Positions 5,175 through 6,341 of a DNA stretch of 6,341 nucleotides are shown here, piece by piece (within the stretch, counting starts at the first letter, position 1; every line of letters begins with the position of its first letter). Both the position numbers and the translations under genes were made by a program. The DNA lies in the NCBI GenBank assembly GCA_035526665.1, contig DATLBY010000462.1, positions 1 to 6,341 of the forward strand, given 5' to 3'. The DNA comes from DATLBY01 sp035526665. Lineage in GTDB: Bacteria; Acidobacteriota; Terriglobia; Bryobacterales; Bryobacteraceae. The notes beneath the pieces are model-generated. The model searched no databases, was not told the DNA's origin, and saw only the letters and a program-made list of their open reading frames with translations.

Positions 5175-6341
5175 TCAATCCACAAACGCGAATTCGTTGG
5201 TTTCCAACAGCACTTGCGCGTACTTCTCCCATCCATTCAGAGCGGCCGGCTCGGGACCACGGAAGTCCTTGGCCGCATCCCAGGTCATCTCTTTCAGCCG
5301 GACCTCCGGCTTCCAGGTAAATGCATTGCCTTCGGAATCGTTCCTCCCATCCACGGCAAAATCGATGGTGTCGCCCTTCTCAACGGCGACGTTATGGGCG
5401 GTCATCTCCGCCGTCCGATTCCGGACCAGCTCCTCGATCAGTTTTCCCTGCCTGCCATGGACGATCCGGGCGCGCACGCCGTCGCCGTCATCCCGCTCGC
5501 CCGCTTTATGGACGAGCTTGCCGCTGATTTCCACCGCGCCGGAGACAGGCGCCACCCACCGCCGGATCACCGCGATGTCCCGATCGCCCGCCGTGCCGCC
5601 CTTGGCGGAGAGACTCGGGCTGCCGATGGAGGCCTTGGGCAGTATCGAATCCGGCTGCCACTTCTCGTCCGCATAGTAAGTGAAGGGATGGAAATCGAAG
5701 CGGCCCGTCTTCTCCTCAAAAGCTCCCATGCCGTATTGCCAGACCGCGGGCTCGGGCGCGGGTTTTTTCTCGCGATCCGAACGCTCGGCCGCTATAAAAT
5801 CCAGGCCAAGCTGGACCTCATCGCTATTCGGATTCCGGCCGAAGACCAGGCGGTACAGCATCTCCACGCGCTGGCGATCGCCGGCGGCGGTCTGCAGTTC
5901 AGGGCGGGCCATCAGAAGCTTCGATTGCCCGGCAATGAACGGGCTGTTCATCAGATACAGAGCCTGCTGGGGAACCGTGGTCAGATAGCGCTGGGCGATG
6001 TGGGTCTCGGGATTGGCGAAGTCGAAGGCATTGAGTTCGCCCGGTAGCCGGCCGCGCTCGACGAATGCGTAGACCGTCCGGCGAGGCACCGAAGGTATCG
6101 CGGTCAGGGAATACGGGAGACCTCCCATGGTGCGATCGAGCTGGCCCGAGGCGAACAGCGTGGAATCGCGCAGGGCTTCATAATCGAGCCGCTGCCGGTT
6201 CATCTTCCAGAGCAGCTTGTTTTCGGGATCGACGCCGCGGGCCTGCGGACGATCCTCACTGCTTTGCCGGTAGGTGCTCGACAACAGGATCCAGCGGTGC
6301 AGCTTCTTGAGCGACCAGCCCTCCTCCATGAAGCGTTTGGC
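5175..6341 (-). CDS. PSD1-type (DUF1553) protein, C-terminal part, 5' end outside window
   Basis: The visible 388 residues are the C-terminal portion of a planctomycete-cytochrome-associated (DUF1549/DUF1553) protein, usually 700-1100 residues long, often with an N-terminal cytochrome c domain that would lie beyond the right edge. The frame is open to the last base (AKRF precedes MEEGW). Numbering from that Met: WSLKKLHRWILLSSTYRQSS (5-24), NRQRLDYEALRD (44-55), LDRTMGG (64-70), RRTVYAFVERG (83-93), FANPETHIAQR (104-114) and VPQQALYLMNSPF (119-131) are DUF1553 signatures. Residues about 196-345 form a Gly/Val-rich, probably all-beta segment (YGMGAFEEKTGRFDFHPF through GDTIDFAVDGRND). The family's usual ending then resumes as WEKYAQVLLETNEFAFVD. 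It is likely exported. It is the first visible gene of the DUF1501 operon. Its exact function is not known. Confidence 0.92.
   Translation of the reverse strand, partial: AKRFMEEGWSLKKLHRWILLSSTYRQSSEDRPQARGVDPENKLLWKMNRQRLDYEALRDSTLFASGQLDRTMGGLPYSLTAIPSVPRRTVYAFVERGRLPGELNAFDFANPETHIAQRYLTTVPQQALYLMNSPFIAGQSKLLMARPELQTAAGDRQRVEMLYRLVFGRNPNSDEVQLGLDFIAAERSDREKKPAPEPAVWQYGMGAFEEKTGRFDFHPFTYYADEKWQPDSILPKASIGSPSLSAKGGTAGDRDIAVIRRWVAPVSGAVEISGKLVHKAGERDDGDGVRARIVHGRQGKLIEELVRNRTAEMTAHNVAVEKGDTIDFAVDGRNDSEGNAFTWKPEVRLKEMTWDAAKDFRGPEPAALNGWEKYAQVLLETNEFAFVD

Noticed and set aside
5162..5236. Start at 5236 for the DUF1501 gene
   Set aside because: It would overlap the upstream gene by about 60 bp and bury the Tat signal; the strong ribosome site supports 5161.
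5031..6047. 338-codon + strand open frame antisense to the PSD1-type and DUF1501 genes
   Set aside because: Opposite strand of two clearly recognised genes; it spans their junction, and its low-complexity translation matches no known family.

Overview
The window is GC-rich and reads like the chromosome of an acidobacterium of the Bryobacterales/Solibacter type. This is inferred from family content: a Tat-exported sugar-isomerase-like TIM barrel, an operon pairing a DUF1549/DUF1553 (PSD1-type) protein with a DUF1501 protein, and a REP-type tyrosine transposase flanked by short palindromic repeats. PSD1/DUF1501 pairs also occur in Planctomycetes and Verrucomicrobia, so the assignment is probable only.

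Layout, left to right. (1) The C-terminal half of a GTP-dependent phosphoenolpyruvate carboxykinase (pckG, + strand) enters from the left edge and ends at 947. (2) A Tat-signal sugar phosphate isomerase/epimerase-like gene lies tail-to-tail with it on the - strand (953-1930). (3) A short-chain dehydrogenase/reductase (SDR) starts divergently at 1979 (+), so 48 bp must hold both control regions. (4) Between the convergent ends of the SDR and the DUF1501 operon sits a RAYT-type Y1 transposase gene (2823-3548, -). It is bracketed by two copies of a 24-bp imperfect-palindrome repeat on the left and two inverted copies on the right. Around these are a G-tract cluster, a 15-bp tandem duplication that supplies the transposase stop codon, and T-rich ~10-bp repeats. 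(5) A - strand operon reads in from the right edge: the C-terminal part of a PSD1-type protein (5175-6341), then after 13 bp a Tat-exported DUF1501 protein (3734-5161).

How the parts relate. pckG is central carbon metabolism and has no evident link to its neighbours. The PSD1 and DUF1501 genes are probably translationally coupled and work together outside the cytoplasm, though their chemistry is not established. The RAYT/repeat unit occupies a gap between converging genes. On the strand transcribed towards the transposase from each side, a repeat copy reads as a hairpin followed by a T-run, so the repeats could end transcription of the flanking genes.

I found no rRNA, tRNA, CRISPR array, phage gene or defence system. 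I do not claim a wholly new system. The least ordinary part is the repeat architecture around the transposase.
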